In this document: piece by piece, positions 20,720 through 33,760 of the stretch
How positions within the stretch are numbered: the first letter of the stretch is position 1
How the letters are laid out: each line of letters begins with the position of its first letter
Source of the DNA: Sordaria brevicollis
Taxonomy: Eukaryota > Ascomycota > Sordariomycetes > Sordariales > Sordariaceae
NCBI GenBank assembly: GCA_033439795.1
Contig: JAUTDP010000003.1
Span: 496,001-560,000, forward strand
Reading direction: 5' to 3'
DNA length: 64,000 nucleotides
The notes under the pieces: generated by a model
What the model saw: the letters and a program-made list of their open reading frames with translations, nothing else
Databases searched by the model: none
What the model was told of the DNA's origin: nothing
Made by a program: the position numbers and the translations under genes

Positions 20720-22321
20720 TTAAGACCCCAAAACAACCCTCAACTCCAACAAGAGCTTCACAAACCTAGCATGCAGCTCAATAAAGAAATCCGGCAACCC
20801 CACCAGCTCCGCCAGGCCTCTCTGCTTCAGCGCCACGCCCGACGCCGAAAACCCGCTTCCCATGCGTCTCGAAAGCCCACCGCCGCCCATCAAAAAACTG
20901 CTGCCACCGCCTGGCCCGCTGGCCGTAGGTATGTGATTCGCCGGTGGCACCACAGCTGATTCCGAGTGCAGACTTCCATATCCAGGACCGCCTCCGGGCA
21001 TAACGGGACTGTTGGCCGATGATTCCTGAAGCGACCGCTCCGCTTCCTGCTCAGCGAGCGTTTGGATCCAAGTCGCCATGTCGCGGAACGCAGCGGCCAC
21101 GAACCCGAAGGTCTTCATAGCCAGACGCTCGCGGTGGGTGCTAAGCGCCAAAAAGGCGTACACGCGCTTGTGCCCGCGGGCGTGAACGTCGGGGATGCGG
21201 AAGATGTAAGCGGTTGTGTAACCGGCTGATGGGTCGCCGAAGAATATTGGCCCGCCGGAAGCGGCGGCGCCGACGCTGTGCGTTGTTACGAAGGCGGGGG
21301 TGCTGGGGGAGGCGCTGGGGGTGTTGAGGGCTGGGTTGGCGCCGGAGGATGGGTAGCCTGTTGCTGGAGGGCGAGGAAGGGTTTCTAAAGACAGCGTCCG
21401 CAAGCAGGATGCGCGGACGATGGAGAAGGAACTTGCGGCTACTGGCTCGTGGGTGGAGGTGTAGTCGAGATAATGAGTATGTGCCGTGACGCCCTGGGCG
21501 GAGCTGCTACTAGACCGTGAGGCCAGTGAGGCCGTAGTCCCGGCACGACGGTGTGAAGGTCGTGACTTGGTTGTTGACGACTCATCCTCGGATGGGATCG
21601 ACGATGAGGTTTGTGAGGTTGGCGGTGATGGTTCGTCCATCCCTCCGGAGAACACGCGGGCAAAGGGAGCACGTGTTCGTAATGTAGGCCCCTGCTCCGG
21701 TTTTGGTTCCGGATTTGCTGAGTCCTTGCTGTTGCTCTCTTGTCGTTTTGGTAGCGTCAAGGCGCAGTTATCGCACGGGCCGGCTCGACGAGTGACGTAG
21801 TCGTCATAGGTCCTCCGGAATCCTGAATCGCTACGTCGCTTTTCTTGCTGTGATAATGGGGCTCCGGTTTGAATCTGTGGACTTTGTGGAGGAGTCTCAA
21901 CGGGCGCTGAAGCGCCACCAACAGTCTGCGATACCCGGCGAAGGGAGGCACGGTATTCCTGAGCTTGGTCTTCCGATACAGGCGCGGAAGAGCTCCTCAA
22001 AGATGAGCCACCACCACCGCCGAGGTCCATTCGTCGTAGCGCTTCGGCGGCAGCGGCCACAGCATGAGCCGAGGCATTGGCTGCGGTGGCACTCGGAGCC
22101 GGCTGGTCGGAAATATGGCTATGGTCGTGTTGCAGACCCTCCTCATAACATGTGCTGCATGGAACAGGGAGGCCTTCGGTGACCATCAAGGGGGTAGGCC
22201 CGTGAAGGTCGCAATAATGCGCCAGACATAGCTGGAGACGAGGACTTTGTGTTAGCATTCTGTCGAAATCAACGAGATCGAACAAAGGACTCGCGGTCCA
22301 GGTCTCAGACTCGAGATCCAT
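20720..22321 (-). CDS. lst7: Lst7/folliculin-like protein
   Basis: This 533-residue minus-strand protein begins its conserved part with CLAHYCDLHGPTPLMVTEGL, the folliculin N-terminal motif, followed by cysteine motifs CSTCYEEG and (residue about 190) GPCDNCALTLP. The longin-like fold continues with HYLDYTSTHEP, SFSIVRASCLRTLSLETLP, the strand GPIFFGDPSAGYTTAYIFRI, RVYAFLALSTHRERLAMKTF and a C-terminal helix WIQTLAEQEAERSL. Lst7 works with Lst4 at the vacuole as a GTPase-activating complex of the Rag-type GTPases in TORC1 signalling, the fungal counterpart of folliculin-FNIP. Long Ser/Pro/Gly linkers make it larger than the 242-residue yeast protein, while the folliculin C-terminal DENN domain is not visible. 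A possible 42-base intron (22273-22232) near the start would leave the frame unchanged. Confidence 0.82.
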   Translation of the reverse strand: MDLESETWTASPLFDLVDFDRMLTQSPRLQLCLAHYCDLHGPTPLMVTEGLPVPCSTCYEEGLQHDHSHISDQPAPSATAANASAHAVAAAAEALRRMDLGGGGGSSLRSSSAPVSEDQAQEYRASLRRVSQTVGGASAPVETPPQSPQIQTGAPLSQQEKRRSDSGFRRTYDDYVTRRAGPCDNCALTLPKRQESNSKDSANPEPKPEQGPTLRTRAPFARVFSGGMDEPSPPTSQTSSSIPSEDESSTTKSRPSHRRAGTTASLASRSSSSSAQGVTAHTHYLDYTSTHEPVAASSFSIVRASCLRTLSLETLPRPPATGYPSSGANPALNTPSASPSTPAFVTTHSVGAAASGGPIFFGDPSAGYTTAYIFRIPDVHARGHKRVYAFLALSTHRERLAMKTFGFVAAAFRDMATWIQTLAEQEAERSLQESSANSPVMPGGGPGYGSLHSESAVVPPANHIPTASGPGGGSSFLMGGGGLSRRMGSGFSASGVALKQRGLAELVGLPDFFIELHARFVKLLLELRVVLGS

Positions 22322-25300
22322 TTTCCGCGAAGAAAATCAAGGCAACATTGTCTTGCAAGTGACGATGCGGTAATGCGCGCTTATAATCATGAGCGGTTGA
22401 GAAGAGGATAAAGATGGTGTGATAGGAACATGGTAGTGGTAAAAGGCGTGATGGTAAAGGTGGTGTCGGCACCTAGGGATTATCAAGGGATGATGGATGG
22501 GGGTGATTGGCATGGGAGTGTTCCGGTCTTGTGTGTATAAAAAGGCCGGAAGGGGATTCCCGTAGCCTGGAGACAAGAGAAGGATAAAAGAAGCGTTTCT
22601 GCGCCGCAAAATTCAGGATGAGACGGCAAGCATGATCATCATGTACTTGTGCACCCGCTCGGCTTGTCTGAACACCTGCTTTCTGACTTGCTCAATTTCC
22701 AGTACTACCACCTCTAGCCCATAGGTCTAGCCGTAAAGGATGCCAATCTCACATGCCCATGTCCGGCCACGCACTTGCTTGTTAGACAAGACTAGACTAG
22801 GCCAGGCAAGCACAAGAGGAAAGAAGCACAAGCCGTTGCGACCTCGAATTGCAAGCGCGCCAGCCAGTCGGTCCAGCAACGTGGGGGAACACAAGACAGT
22901 CCCGGTGAAGTGAGCAGGGTGAGGAAGAGATGGGATAGGATAGAAAAGAAAAGAAAAAGAAACAAGGAGGGTGAGCAACGGGGTCAAGGCGGTGAGCAGT
23001 GAGGAAAGGTAAGAAGTGAAGTACGATTCGATTTGTGTAGTGTCGTGATAGGATGTAAGATTGGGCTTGTGGTTGGGCCGGGTTGTAAGTGAGGACGGGT
23101 TGAAACACCCATCAGGCTGAAGTGAACATGGCACTCACTCGTAACAAAGGGGCCTGGGGTTGAGGGTGGTTTGGGGATTTGCGCTCGGGGAAATCTGTAA
23201 CAAAGCTCACTTACAATCGACGTCATGGTGTCTGGCCCTCCCTATCTTATCTGGTGTATGTCCGAATAAGGCACACCGGGTATGAAGCCGTATGGTCGCC
23301 AAACAACCCCGTGATGGTTTTCTGTTTGATGCCGTTTGATATAAGCCCAGTCTCACAAATCCGGACTGACTCTTACACTCGAATGTGTGAATATCCAGTC
23401 AAACAATAGGTCTTCTTTTTTTGAGTGACCTGGGACTGTCCAAGCTGCACGACCGCTCAGCTGGGAAAGCCGAAGACGGATTCGCGACCTGGAAGGGGGA
23501 ATCGGGCGTGGGGGAGCCAGCCCTCAAGCCAGGGGTATCTCTCTTTTTTGATTTCCGGTCGCACACACAACCTGAACCCGTGGCGATTTGCGCCTCAAGT
23601 AAGTCGTGTGAACGTATATAGAAGGGCTTGATAGGGCGTGGTGGTGTTGGTGTAAATTGAAGGTGTGTTGGTACACGCCGAGGTGATTCAAACAGAAGCA
23701 GACTAGTCCAGTATAGTCTAGTGGTGATGGCGATGGCGCAAGTGGAAAAAGAGAAACAAAAGTCACTAAAAAGTTTGAAGCCTCGCATTAGCCGGAAAAG
23801 TTTACTTGTTGGTATCGGGAGGGCTTCGAAGCTATTAACCTTAGAATAAGGACTCGCGGGCGGCGAATGCCCCACGTGCCATTGCCGTTGATGTGTGCCG
23901 TGTTTTAAGTAAAGGTATATGTATATTTTGATAGACCAGACGGACTGGTGAATGGTGAATAATCGGCGAGGTTCGTTGGGAGGCAAAGCCCGGAGACTCC
24001 TCTCTTTGGGGCGGCGTTGGCGGTTGGGTGTTTTTTGTGCTTCTTTAGCTCTTGAGCTTCACAATCTCCGGGTGGACTTTAGTCTCGGTTGGCAAAGTGG
24101 CTAGTGCCGTAGCCCGAGGATGTGTGTGTGTGTGTTGTCTGTGTTGGCCTGTTGACTCGGTCTGAGGACAGCGGGACGGGACGGGATGGGATATGTAGGT
24201 TGGTGAGGAATAAGTCAAGTGAGGATGGGATGAACTCTCTCTGTGTGATAAAGTATATGAGAGTAAAGAAAGGGGAGAGATGGTGAGTGAGGGGTGCCCT
24301 GAGATAGAGTCGTATAGTGAATGGGCCTCGAGTAGAGGTATGTGCGGAATATTGATCCGGGGATCGGAATTGAGGCAGACAGTCCTGGTTCGTATAGTTC
24401 TAGTATCTCCTGCCCTGGTAGACTTGGGGCCCCATATAAAATGACGAGAAGTGAAGATCTGTTGGAAAATGGGGAGCGTTGAGTGGCAGTGAGCCAGTAG
24501 ATCGAGTAGCACTGAGAGAGTGAAAGAGGCAGTGAGCGGAAGCCTCGAACGTCAACAAGCTCTTTGGCAGATGCAGGGCAGGGCTGATCGCACCTGTTGG
24601 GTTGCTGCTGTTGGAGTGTTGGGTCCTTTTTAAAGAAGGCTTCCAGAAGGCCGGGAGTGGATATTAGCATGACCTTAGCACCGCTGTTAGTCCGCTGTTA
24701 GTCTGGTTTTACCTAACCACTTCAAGACGAACTCTCCCGGGCCATCCGACAAGGGGGCCGGGACGTTGTGAACTAACAACGGGCACCACACCTCAGAGAT
24801 GCCCTGGGTGCCGATGTAGGCGATGGTGATGCTTTTCCCTTGATGCTCAGCGGTCCTTGATTTAGAGCTCGAGCCACTGGGGTCTTGCCTGCTGGGATGG
24901 CTGTTGTTCGTGTGCCGTCGCAGGCGTTGCAGCTTGCAGGTTGCCAGAAAAGCGTCCCCATCCCAGACGGACACCATCCCGGCCAGCCAATGCTGCGAAT
25001 GGCATTGGTCAAGATCACACATTCTAAGGATCCACAAGACTTAGAAAGACCCGCTCCGATGCAATGGTGGGGCAGTCTTGGCAGTCGAATCTCTTTTGGA
25101 GAGTTCTGTCCTTGTCCTTCCTTATGAATGTTCACTTCTTCATTGCAACTTCCAGTTTTTTGGTGATTAAGACTCTTGGAGATACTTGGCTGCCGACACT
25201 ACCGCACTGGTTTGCGGCCCGTGAAGAAAAGACACACACCACTCTCCAGGTTGCTTTCGGTTCTACTTTGAAACAACGGCAAGCGAAATGTCCTTTTTAG

Positions 25301-28300
25301 AGAACAACTAGTGCAGCGACACCATGTACAAGTGGCATATGTACGTGCTAAGGTATATGTATGCACACACTACACTCACTTCTCCGATATAACCACAACA
25401 TGTACAGACACATACAATTTCACATGCTGGCCTTCTAGACTCCAAAAGGTATCCATGTTTACGAGCCATTCATCCATGATGATACTCCGCAAAACAGGCC
25501 AGTCTTGCGACGTGTTACCCACAACAACCCTCCTCACCACCGCAATCTAGCTTTCGTCCCGGTGTATCCTCTGGCACACCCAACATCGTCGACAACGTCG
25601 TCTCCAAAAAAAAAGGTAACATCCAACCACTCTTGATCCGTTCGGGTCTTTTGCTCCCTTCACCGCTTTCGTTCATGTGTATGTAAGTGGAAGGTAATCC
25701 TTCAGGACCTCTTGCATTTTCCTGACCCCCGGACTTCCGATTAATCATGCATTATTCAACCCACCAAAATAGCAACCAGCCCGTCCGTCATATATCAACT
25801 TGTTTCCAGCAAAACATTCAAGACCACCTGTCTTTCAAAACAATGCGTGCGTGGTCCAAAACCCTTGGATGAACTAAAGAGACAAGAAAGCATCTCGGTG
25901 ATATTCATCAACAACAACACCTAGACTAGCGCCAGCCATGCCATGTCCATCATCAGCACTACCACCGTCTAATCGTCTATCGCTCATTTCCGGAGGCCCC
26001 CCTTGTTCGGCAGGGCTCCAACCTTTTGCCCAGGACACTTTGTTGTTAGTGCCAAACATTGCGGCCCGAGGTATTTTCCTCTTCACCTTTTCCCAAAGCC
26101 AACTGACAGATAGACACAACCGTTGACTTGTTTGTCGGGGTTCGGTAATTAGCAAGTGTTCCATGGTGAGACTTTGGCCGGTCTGTCTTGTGTCTTGTCC
26201 ACGCCACGGTTACGGCACGAACGGCTCCGAACGTTGCAAACACCAACACGAGCTCTCATTCTCACTCGCAACCTCGCAACCTCGCCTGCAACGGAGGACA
26301 AGACAAGCCTGGGCCCAGTTCAGCGGTATTTCCTTTCCCAAACCGCGAATCCTGAATCCTTCCCTCTTAAACCCTTACCCGAAAGTACCAAGGATGGTCT
26401 ATATCGTCCCACTTTATTATCCATAACCCATACTAGTATATAGTCCAGTCCACACATCGCCTCACAGAGAGCTGAGTGAGGTGATAGGTATAGCCGATGT
26501 TCGGCACCCGGCATCATTTGACCTTGTGTGTAGCAGGATGATCCTTCTTTCTTCATCTCGCCTCGTCAAACTGGGCTACAACAAACACACAAGACCGAAC
26601 TGCAGCCCACGCCCAGCCGGCTTCCTCTTCTCAAACCAACGAACGGGCAGACGGGATTTACTGACTGGGAGTGGGACCGTTTTGACCTACAAAATTCGGC
26701 TTACGAAACCCGTTCGCCCGCCCGCCCACTTGCTCGCCGGTTTTTGGATGGATTTCAGCACATCCCACACTGCGCACCACATGGCAGACAGGGTTGAGAC
26801 TGCCATCCAAACTTCCAAAGCGTGCCAGGCCCGTTCTCAAACGGAAGTCAGAAAGAGGTTTTTATTATAGGTCCGGTCTCCTTTTGGCTTTTGCGAATCC
26901 GAACGGAATGAACGAAAAAGGACCCTGAAAATAAGAACCGTGGCCCATGCCATGCCATGCCTTCCTCTAAAACTAGAAACCGCCCCCAAATCTCAATCTC
27001 GGGATCAACGAAAACTGACCTGTCTTGGGAAGGTAACTTTGAACTTTCTCGGACAGTTTTCTAAGGCAGTGTTTTGTTTTGAGTCCCTTTTGGTTGCATT
27101 CAATTGAATGACGATTGACGACGGGAAAAGAAAGACTCCACAGGTTGTGGAAGTTCTAGAATCTAGAATCTAGACCCTTTCAAAGGATTGTGAGGTTGTG
27201 AGGTTGTATTGACCCCTGAAACTTGGGGGGGTGGGTGGGTCTTGGCATTTTGAAGTGGAAGTTTATCCACAAGGGTCGGTCCTCGAAGATGTCAATAACA
27301 TCAATGGGTTGTGACACTTCTCATTTCAAATCTCAAATCTCGAACATGAAGCTTCAAACTCTGTTCAACTTCATCCAGTCTATTTTTGAGGAAGCCAAAT
27401 GCACCATCTCGGAAATCAATCTGAGTCTTGCGGCTGTCAACCTCGGACGAACTCTTATCACTGTCATTGTCGGACCTGATGTATCGATAGAACGGGATGC
27501 AAGTTTCACTCGCAACTTTCCCATGGGAAAGACGAACATGGAAACTTAGACAACACGACTCTCTCTTCCGAGACACTTTCCTGCTGTGTGTTTTGTCTAA
27601 CGCGTCGTCTTCTTCTTCTTATCTTTCTTGATCACTTCTGCTTTCCCTCGTTTGTGTATACTTCTGCTCTGTATCTCAGTACCTATGATCTGATTTCTGT
27701 ACTTCCTGAATTCAACCATCACGGGATGGAATAGGTACCGAGTAGTTGGACGCGTATATAGTATCAGAAAAAAAAATTATGTTTGGTTTCACGTAGGACT
27801 TACCTACCTAGACACAGACTCTGAACGACTAACACCTGACTAACCGGCCAATCGACCTACTTACCGACCGGTGAACGAACGACAAACTGATGGATGACCA
27901 AGACCAAGGCTTGAACAACGTCGGTCAACATTAAACATACTCAGGCCAGGTAATGTCACTTTAGCCACGGGCTACGGTCCTGATGTCCGACAGTGTCAAG
28001 TTCAGGCTGGCTGGCTGGAAGGTAGCAACCCGTTTTCCGGTTTGTGTGTGTTTTGCACAGACACACACTTTTCTTTCTTGGATGAGAGTCGGCTGGGAAC
28101 AGAATGTCTCGGAAGGGTCGTGGTACATATACGCCTATTCCTACCCAGCTTTTCGACTACCTTCGATGAAGAAGTTGGTGGCATTGGGAGCTTGCGCGTC
28201 TGGTGTTCCAGTGTCGTCTAAGTGTCACCGATGTACACCCAACCATGGTCTATGTGGTAGTGGTTGTCACGTCCATCAAACCCACAAATCCATATTCACT

Positions 28301-29813
28301 CTTTTCTCGGTTTTCTGGATCCGGGGTGTCGTATCAATCCTTCCCACCCTACCTCAACATCAAGGTTGTGGTTGTGGACGAAGATGACGACGACGACATC
28401 AACCTCAACAACGGGCCAGAGACGGGAATTAACTGATCCGATCCGGAACACACTACACCACAACCACTTCGATCGATATCCTGGTGCCGTCTAATAAAGC
28501 AGCCAGGTACGGCTCAGTAAATCTGCATATACCCGCAAAGTAGGAGTGTATCAAAGAAGTGTATCAACAAACAGGCTATGATATCACTTTTTTTCTTTCC
28601 CGTGGAAGAACCATGGAACGCACGATGGAAGCGATGGAACAAAGGGATCATGCAGCCGTTGAGCCGTGGATCACAAGAAGTGGTGGGTGTGGAGGTTACT
28701 TACTTACCTTACCCTCCTATTTCTTTTCTCTTCCTTTTCGTTGCTCCTACACCACCTTTGATACCCTCCACTATCGGATCAGTTTCCGATCTGTCCATGG
28801 TGTCCACCATATATCGGGACCTGCATTTATACACTTCGGTATGACTTCCGCCGAAGAAAAAGCGAAAGCACTCATGATCTTCACCACCCTCACTCCGCTG
28901 CAGAGGTAGATAGATGGCTCTTGGTTTGACGGATCTTGCTTACCTCGATCCTTAACTTACCGCGCGAATCTACTTCGACTACACAAGTATACACAATAAT
29001 AACTCTCAATGGGAAAAGTCAGCGGAGTGAAGCTAAAGTCGACATTTGGTTGTTTTTTGTTATAGAACAACAAACAGTCTTTATCAGACCTCCCTCCACT
29101 TCTGGAAAAATCACCACGCAGCACGCACCATGGCCGAGTTGGACAGACAGAATCCTTCTTTGTCTATAAAAACTGTTGATACTCTCGACTGGAAGGGTCG
29201 CTAGACAATTAGACCCATCTTGGATATCCTTTTCTCGTTTTTGAGTGCATGGTCTGGGGGTGATAACTGGGTAGCTCGTCTTGAAGGAACATAATAGTGT
29301 ATCCGTTCCGTGAAGATATCCACTAGTTTCGCAGTCCGTATCCATGAGGTTTCAGTGTTATGTAGTGAATGGCGACGAGAAGACAGCACAGAGAAAAGTG
29401 AAAACAGAGCATGGTAAAATCTCCATTTGTATGTACCATAGACCTAAGTAACAAACGCAATGCAATAATTCCTCCTTCAAAATGCAAACAGGGGGGTATC
29501 TAACATGGGACGAAACGACATCTAGCGCGTGTGTCCATACAACAAGGAGAGATGGAGAAAGAGAGAGAGATGATTAAGTTGCTGGCCTCATTGCTTGCCC
29601 CTTTCCCCAAATAATTCCTCCCACCATCCTGAATGCTTTTTCCCTTTCCCTCGTCTATTACTCCCGTGCCATATCATAAAATTCCTTTCTTGACCAGTAG
29701 CCACATAACCAGTATAGCTGGTTGTCTAAACATCCCTTGATTATCTTCGTCATAAGTCTTCTCAACCCCTAGCGTCGGCTCCGAGTCGAAACGGGCGGGG
29801 CACCGAACAAGCC
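22322..29813. other. Long region without a supported gene (about 7.5 kb)
   Basis: This region lies between the lst7 start and the end of the tyrosine phosphatase gene, both on the minus strand. All frames are short and lack protein-like composition or clean intron sets. Simple repeats are present: TG dinucleotides at about 24121-24134, a repeated GTGAGGTT near 27190, repeated AGAATCT near 27160, and GA runs near 29560. GC content is near normal and CpA/TpG are not depleted, so it is not a RIP block. It may hold a long lst7 promoter/leader or non-coding RNA genes. I found no tRNA-like cloverleaf or 5S rRNA. Confidence 0.5.
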
Positions 29814-31655
29814 CTACTTCTTCGCTGCCCCTCCGCCATTCGTCCCGCCATTCACAGAAAAGAAGGGATCACCAGGATCAACCTCCAGCCTCTTAGCCGC
29901 CCTCTCTCCACCGTCCTCACTACCATCAGCCCCTCCATACTTCTCCAGCCACAACTTACGCATGACCTGGTAAATAAACTGATACTGGCTCTCAGCCTGT
30001 ACCATCGTCTTTCGCTGCTCGCGGAGCATGTTGACAACCTGGAAAATCAAGTCGTTGTCCTCTAAACCGCCCTTGGTGCTGCTGCTGCTGCCCGTGGGCG
30101 ACATGAATTCGTCTTGCGAGGTCCTGGTAGATGAAGCCGGGGATGACCCGTCTGTAGTAGTAGCGGCAGCAGCAATAGCGGCGCACCGCTCGTCCCAGTT
30201 CTCTAGCACGCCCGCGTCTAACTCCCGCATTAGGTGCTCTAGTGCTATAAAGGTACCGCTGCGACCGACGCCCGCGCTGCAATGGACGATGCGCGGGTTA
30301 TGTGGCCCGGCGTTCTTCTCGCGGGATAGGGACATAAGGGTGAAGAAGCTGTCGAGATCGGCGAGGTCGGGGACGCCAAAGTCAGGCCATTTTTTGTAGA
30401 GGAAGTGCCAGATGATGCGCTCTTCGACTTCCTCCTCTCCGGAGTTGCGGCCTACTGTCTCTGCTGGTTCGCTGATCGTGAGGCTGGTTTCCGTCTCCTT
30501 CGCCATCTGCGTCAGTGGCGACGTGATGTTGGCTTCTTTGGTAGTTGCGGTTTCCGGCTCGGGTGTCTTCCTGCCACTGCTCTTGCTGTCTGTGCTCTTC
30601 CTGCTCTTGGGTTTGTGAATGCGGATCAAGATCTTGCGAAGCTCGATCGCGTCGCCGGCTGGTGTATCCTCCATTCCTACGCACCGGACCGTGGCGCGGA
30701 AGCCATCACCGAATTCGTCCCGCTCGTTGATTTCCAGTGGAGGATCCTCCGGCTTCTGGGGGAAATACGGGTAACACTTCTCGTAGTCGCCCTCGTGGGT
30801 CTCGGTCAACATGACGATCACGCCGGGGCTTTGGAGCTGCTCAACCGCCATGCGCCAGACGTGGTCGGTCGTACACTGTATGGGGCCTTGCATGGCAATA
30901 TAGCGATCCGGCTCTTGTGTGTTGCTTGGCTCTCCCTCGGCCGCCGCGGTGAGAACCGTCGGGTTCAGGACAATGGGCGAGGCATTGATGTAGTCGATCT
31001 TGCCCTCGGGCACCTTGAGTTTGATTCGGTTGTTGTACCAAGGTTGTATGTTCCGGTATCGGTCGAGATCTCGAAGCTCTTTGCCTTTGACGCGGGCCCA
31101 GCGGAAATCTCGAGAGGGGTTCTGGGTGGCTTCTAGGACACGTTTGCGCTCGAGCCAGATGATTTCCTGGAACTTGTTTTCGATTTCTGCAAACGTAGTG
31201 TTAGTGTGTCTCAACAGAAGTTAGAAGAGCAGAAGTGAGGCAGGGCGCATACCAGATTCGCTAAGCTCCAAGAAAGAGGGCATCTTGGGCCGGCCATCAC
31301 TCTTCAGTTGTTGCGCCGATGACGTCTTACTCTCAGCCGGCGAGGCAGGAATATCCGCGGTACCGTGGGGAGCCATAACGGCGGCGGCAGTGGGTGTCTG
31401 TTTGTGCGAACCGGGAGAGGACTCGCGGGCTCTCTTGGACGATCGTGAGAATACTCGAAAGGGACTAAGCTTATGGACTGGACGTAGTGACGGGATGGCG
31501 CCGACAGGAGTATGTAGTTCAGCAGAAGCTGGAGAATCGGTCTTCTCGGACGTGCTGTCAGACCTGGTGGTGTTGGCAGTAGGCGTGGTTATCAAGCTTG
31601 GGGCGGTGATCTCTCTTTTGCGCCGATGCGGGCGAAGTCGCGGAAAATGGTCCAT
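29814..31655 (-). CDS. Classical (non-receptor) protein tyrosine phosphatase
   Basis: Two exons (31655-31253 and 31186-29814, intron 66 bases with CTAAC branch) give 591 residues. The catalytic loop HCSAGVGRSGTF has nucleophile Cys437 and Arg443, the WPD loop KKWPDFGVP has Asp403, and the Q-loop region is QAESQYQFIYQVM. The substrate-recognition segment includes IDYINAS and RYIAMQGPIQCTTDHVWRM. This is a full classical PTP domain of the Ptp1/Pyp type, which in yeasts act on MAP kinases and other phosphotyrosine proteins. The first 140 residues are a Ser/Pro/Arg-rich disordered head. Two low-complexity inserts interrupt the domain: a Lys/Ser/Glu-rich one before the WPD loop and an Ala/Ser/Thr-rich one after the catalytic loop. 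All catalytic residues are present. The start has an ACCATGG context. Confidence 0.92.
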
Positions 31656-33760
31656 GGTGGGGACGCTATAAATATGACGTCGGCGAGGAACGACTGAGTG
31701 GACGGTATTGTAATTCGATCCGGAAATCGATTGAGTGTGCCAGAGGCTACTACTGCGGTGACCAAGTCGAACTCTGGCAAGTGGGAGGCTTCGGACGAAG
31801 GCACAGGCGGCCTCGGGGACTCTGCCACGCAGACACGTCAAGGTCGGGTCCACTGTTGGATGCCTTGGTGTGAAAGCGAAGGTGGGATTCTGATTCTGTA
31901 GGCTGAGGGCTGTCGACGGATGGCGAGGGCGCGATGAGCTGGAAGGCTGCCGAATTAAAGTCAAACAGATGGCGACCAATCGAAGCGGGTGGGAATAGCA
32001 GTGGATGGCTCTTGTTTGTTGGAAAGACAAGGCTGCTCAACGACGATCTTTGAGGTCGCGGTTCGTTGGTTGCTTGAATGTTCGGGAAAGGAAGCTCGAG
32101 AAGGGTTGTTGGTTGTAGCTAAGGTATGTATCGGTTTGCGCCGTAATGTTCAAAGAAGCAGCATATTAACAAGTTACAAACAAGAAGGTGTGTAGTATAG
32201 TAGAGAAAATGGCGGGAATACAATGCGAACAATGTCGATCTTTCCAAAGGCAGGCGCCGCGCCAACAGATGCCGCCCTTTGTTCTGGCGATACAGGTAAA
32301 CGGAGAGAGACAATGAAATTGTTCAAATAGGTCCGGGTTAGAGGGAAAAGTGGAAGTCACAGCTGAGCTTTTGTTAAAGTGGAAGGGTTCAAGTTTCGGG
32401 GACGGTTGCAGCGAGTGTACTTGAACCAAGCTGAAGCGTTGTAACTCTACTGTTGCCAGATGAGTGGCATCTGATGTTAGTGGAGAGACCCTGGCACGCG
32501 CCGAGTTTGAGTGGCACCCTATCTGAGGGCGCCCTCCGCAATTGCTCCGGCGGGAGGAACAAGCAGAGCTGCAGGTGCCGTTGCCGCCCTGCTTCCAGAG
32601 GATTGGGATACCAACTGCAGGGTAGCCAGGGGTGTTCCCCCTGACAAACTTGGACGAGAAACCTCTTATGACCCTGGTCTCACTAATCCTCACTCGTTCG
32701 ATTGTTTCTTTTTGATCGTTCGCTTACAGATTTAAGAGATCCCCAACAAGCCCCCATCTCAAAACCCTGGTTCATTTCCCCCACGACACCATCATTCAAT
32801 GATCGTCATCCTTGGCGCTAACAAGTAAGAATGGTCACCAACTTGCAACTTGTGAGCGAGTGCCTGGATTGCCTCATTCAGCACAAGCAAGGCAAGGCGA
32901 AGACCGCCCACGCGACATATGTCGCAGCAGCCAGCAGCCAGCAGCATGTCAGCATTCGATCAGTAGAGAAATCCTGGAACCTGGAAAAAAAAAAAAGCAA
33001 GATGCCATGCCACAATGGTGGCGCTTCGAGAGTTTCTGCTATAGGCTGCCTCGGTTCTCAGGGGTGAAGATACGTACATGTGTACATGTATATCCCCGAA
33101 ATACAACAGTATCAATCCTCACAAAGTGCTTCTTTTCAACAAAAAGAAGGTTTTGGCCATTACGAACGCCTCCACAAAGGACCAGAGAGTGTTGCTGGCT
33201 GGATGCCGACTAGTCCCCATGACCACCGCGGATCCTTCTCATTCAACCTCGTGAGACACCTTGTGATACCATCAGATACACATAAAACTTGTGTGTGTGT
33301 GTTGGATATCAACAACTTGATATACGTAAGCTGAGACATGCAGGAGGTAAAAAGATATAAATAATTTCTCTCTCTCTCGCTGGTTGTGAGTGTTTGTATG
33401 CACACTGAAGACATGACTCTTTGTAGGACAGAGTGTTAGGTTCATTGAGTTGCGAGTGATATGAACAATGCTTGAAAAATGACAGGGTCACTCACATTTC
33501 TGATGATGTCGTAGAAATTCCCGTATGAAGCAAGTTGAAGAGTATACAAATACAAGGCTCTTTTCATCAAAAGGTGGTAGTAGTGATACACACAGCTTTT
33601 CTTGGCTGGCATACTAAGCCCATAACTCCAACAAACTCTTTTGCAATATAGTACACTTACGTACCCTATCAACACCTTATCAAACTGTGCTTTCAGGAAC
33701 CCTTTCCTATACCTTATCATACACTCCCATCTCTCCCACCCATTTCTTTTATGTTTGTGC
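31656..33760. other. Phosphatase upstream region and fmp25 3' region
   Basis: No supported gene. The frame upstream of the phosphatase ATG remains open to 32030 but has no conserved character. A run of A at about 32985-32998 and CT repeats near 33368 are simple sequence. Confidence 0.55.

Noticed and set aside
24121..24142. Tandem TG tract as a possible CRISPR-like or functional repeat
   Set aside because: It is a plain dinucleotide microsatellite with no spacers, in a eukaryotic genome.
30405..31136. 243-codon plus-strand frame
   Set aside because: Antisense to the tyrosine phosphatase catalytic domain.
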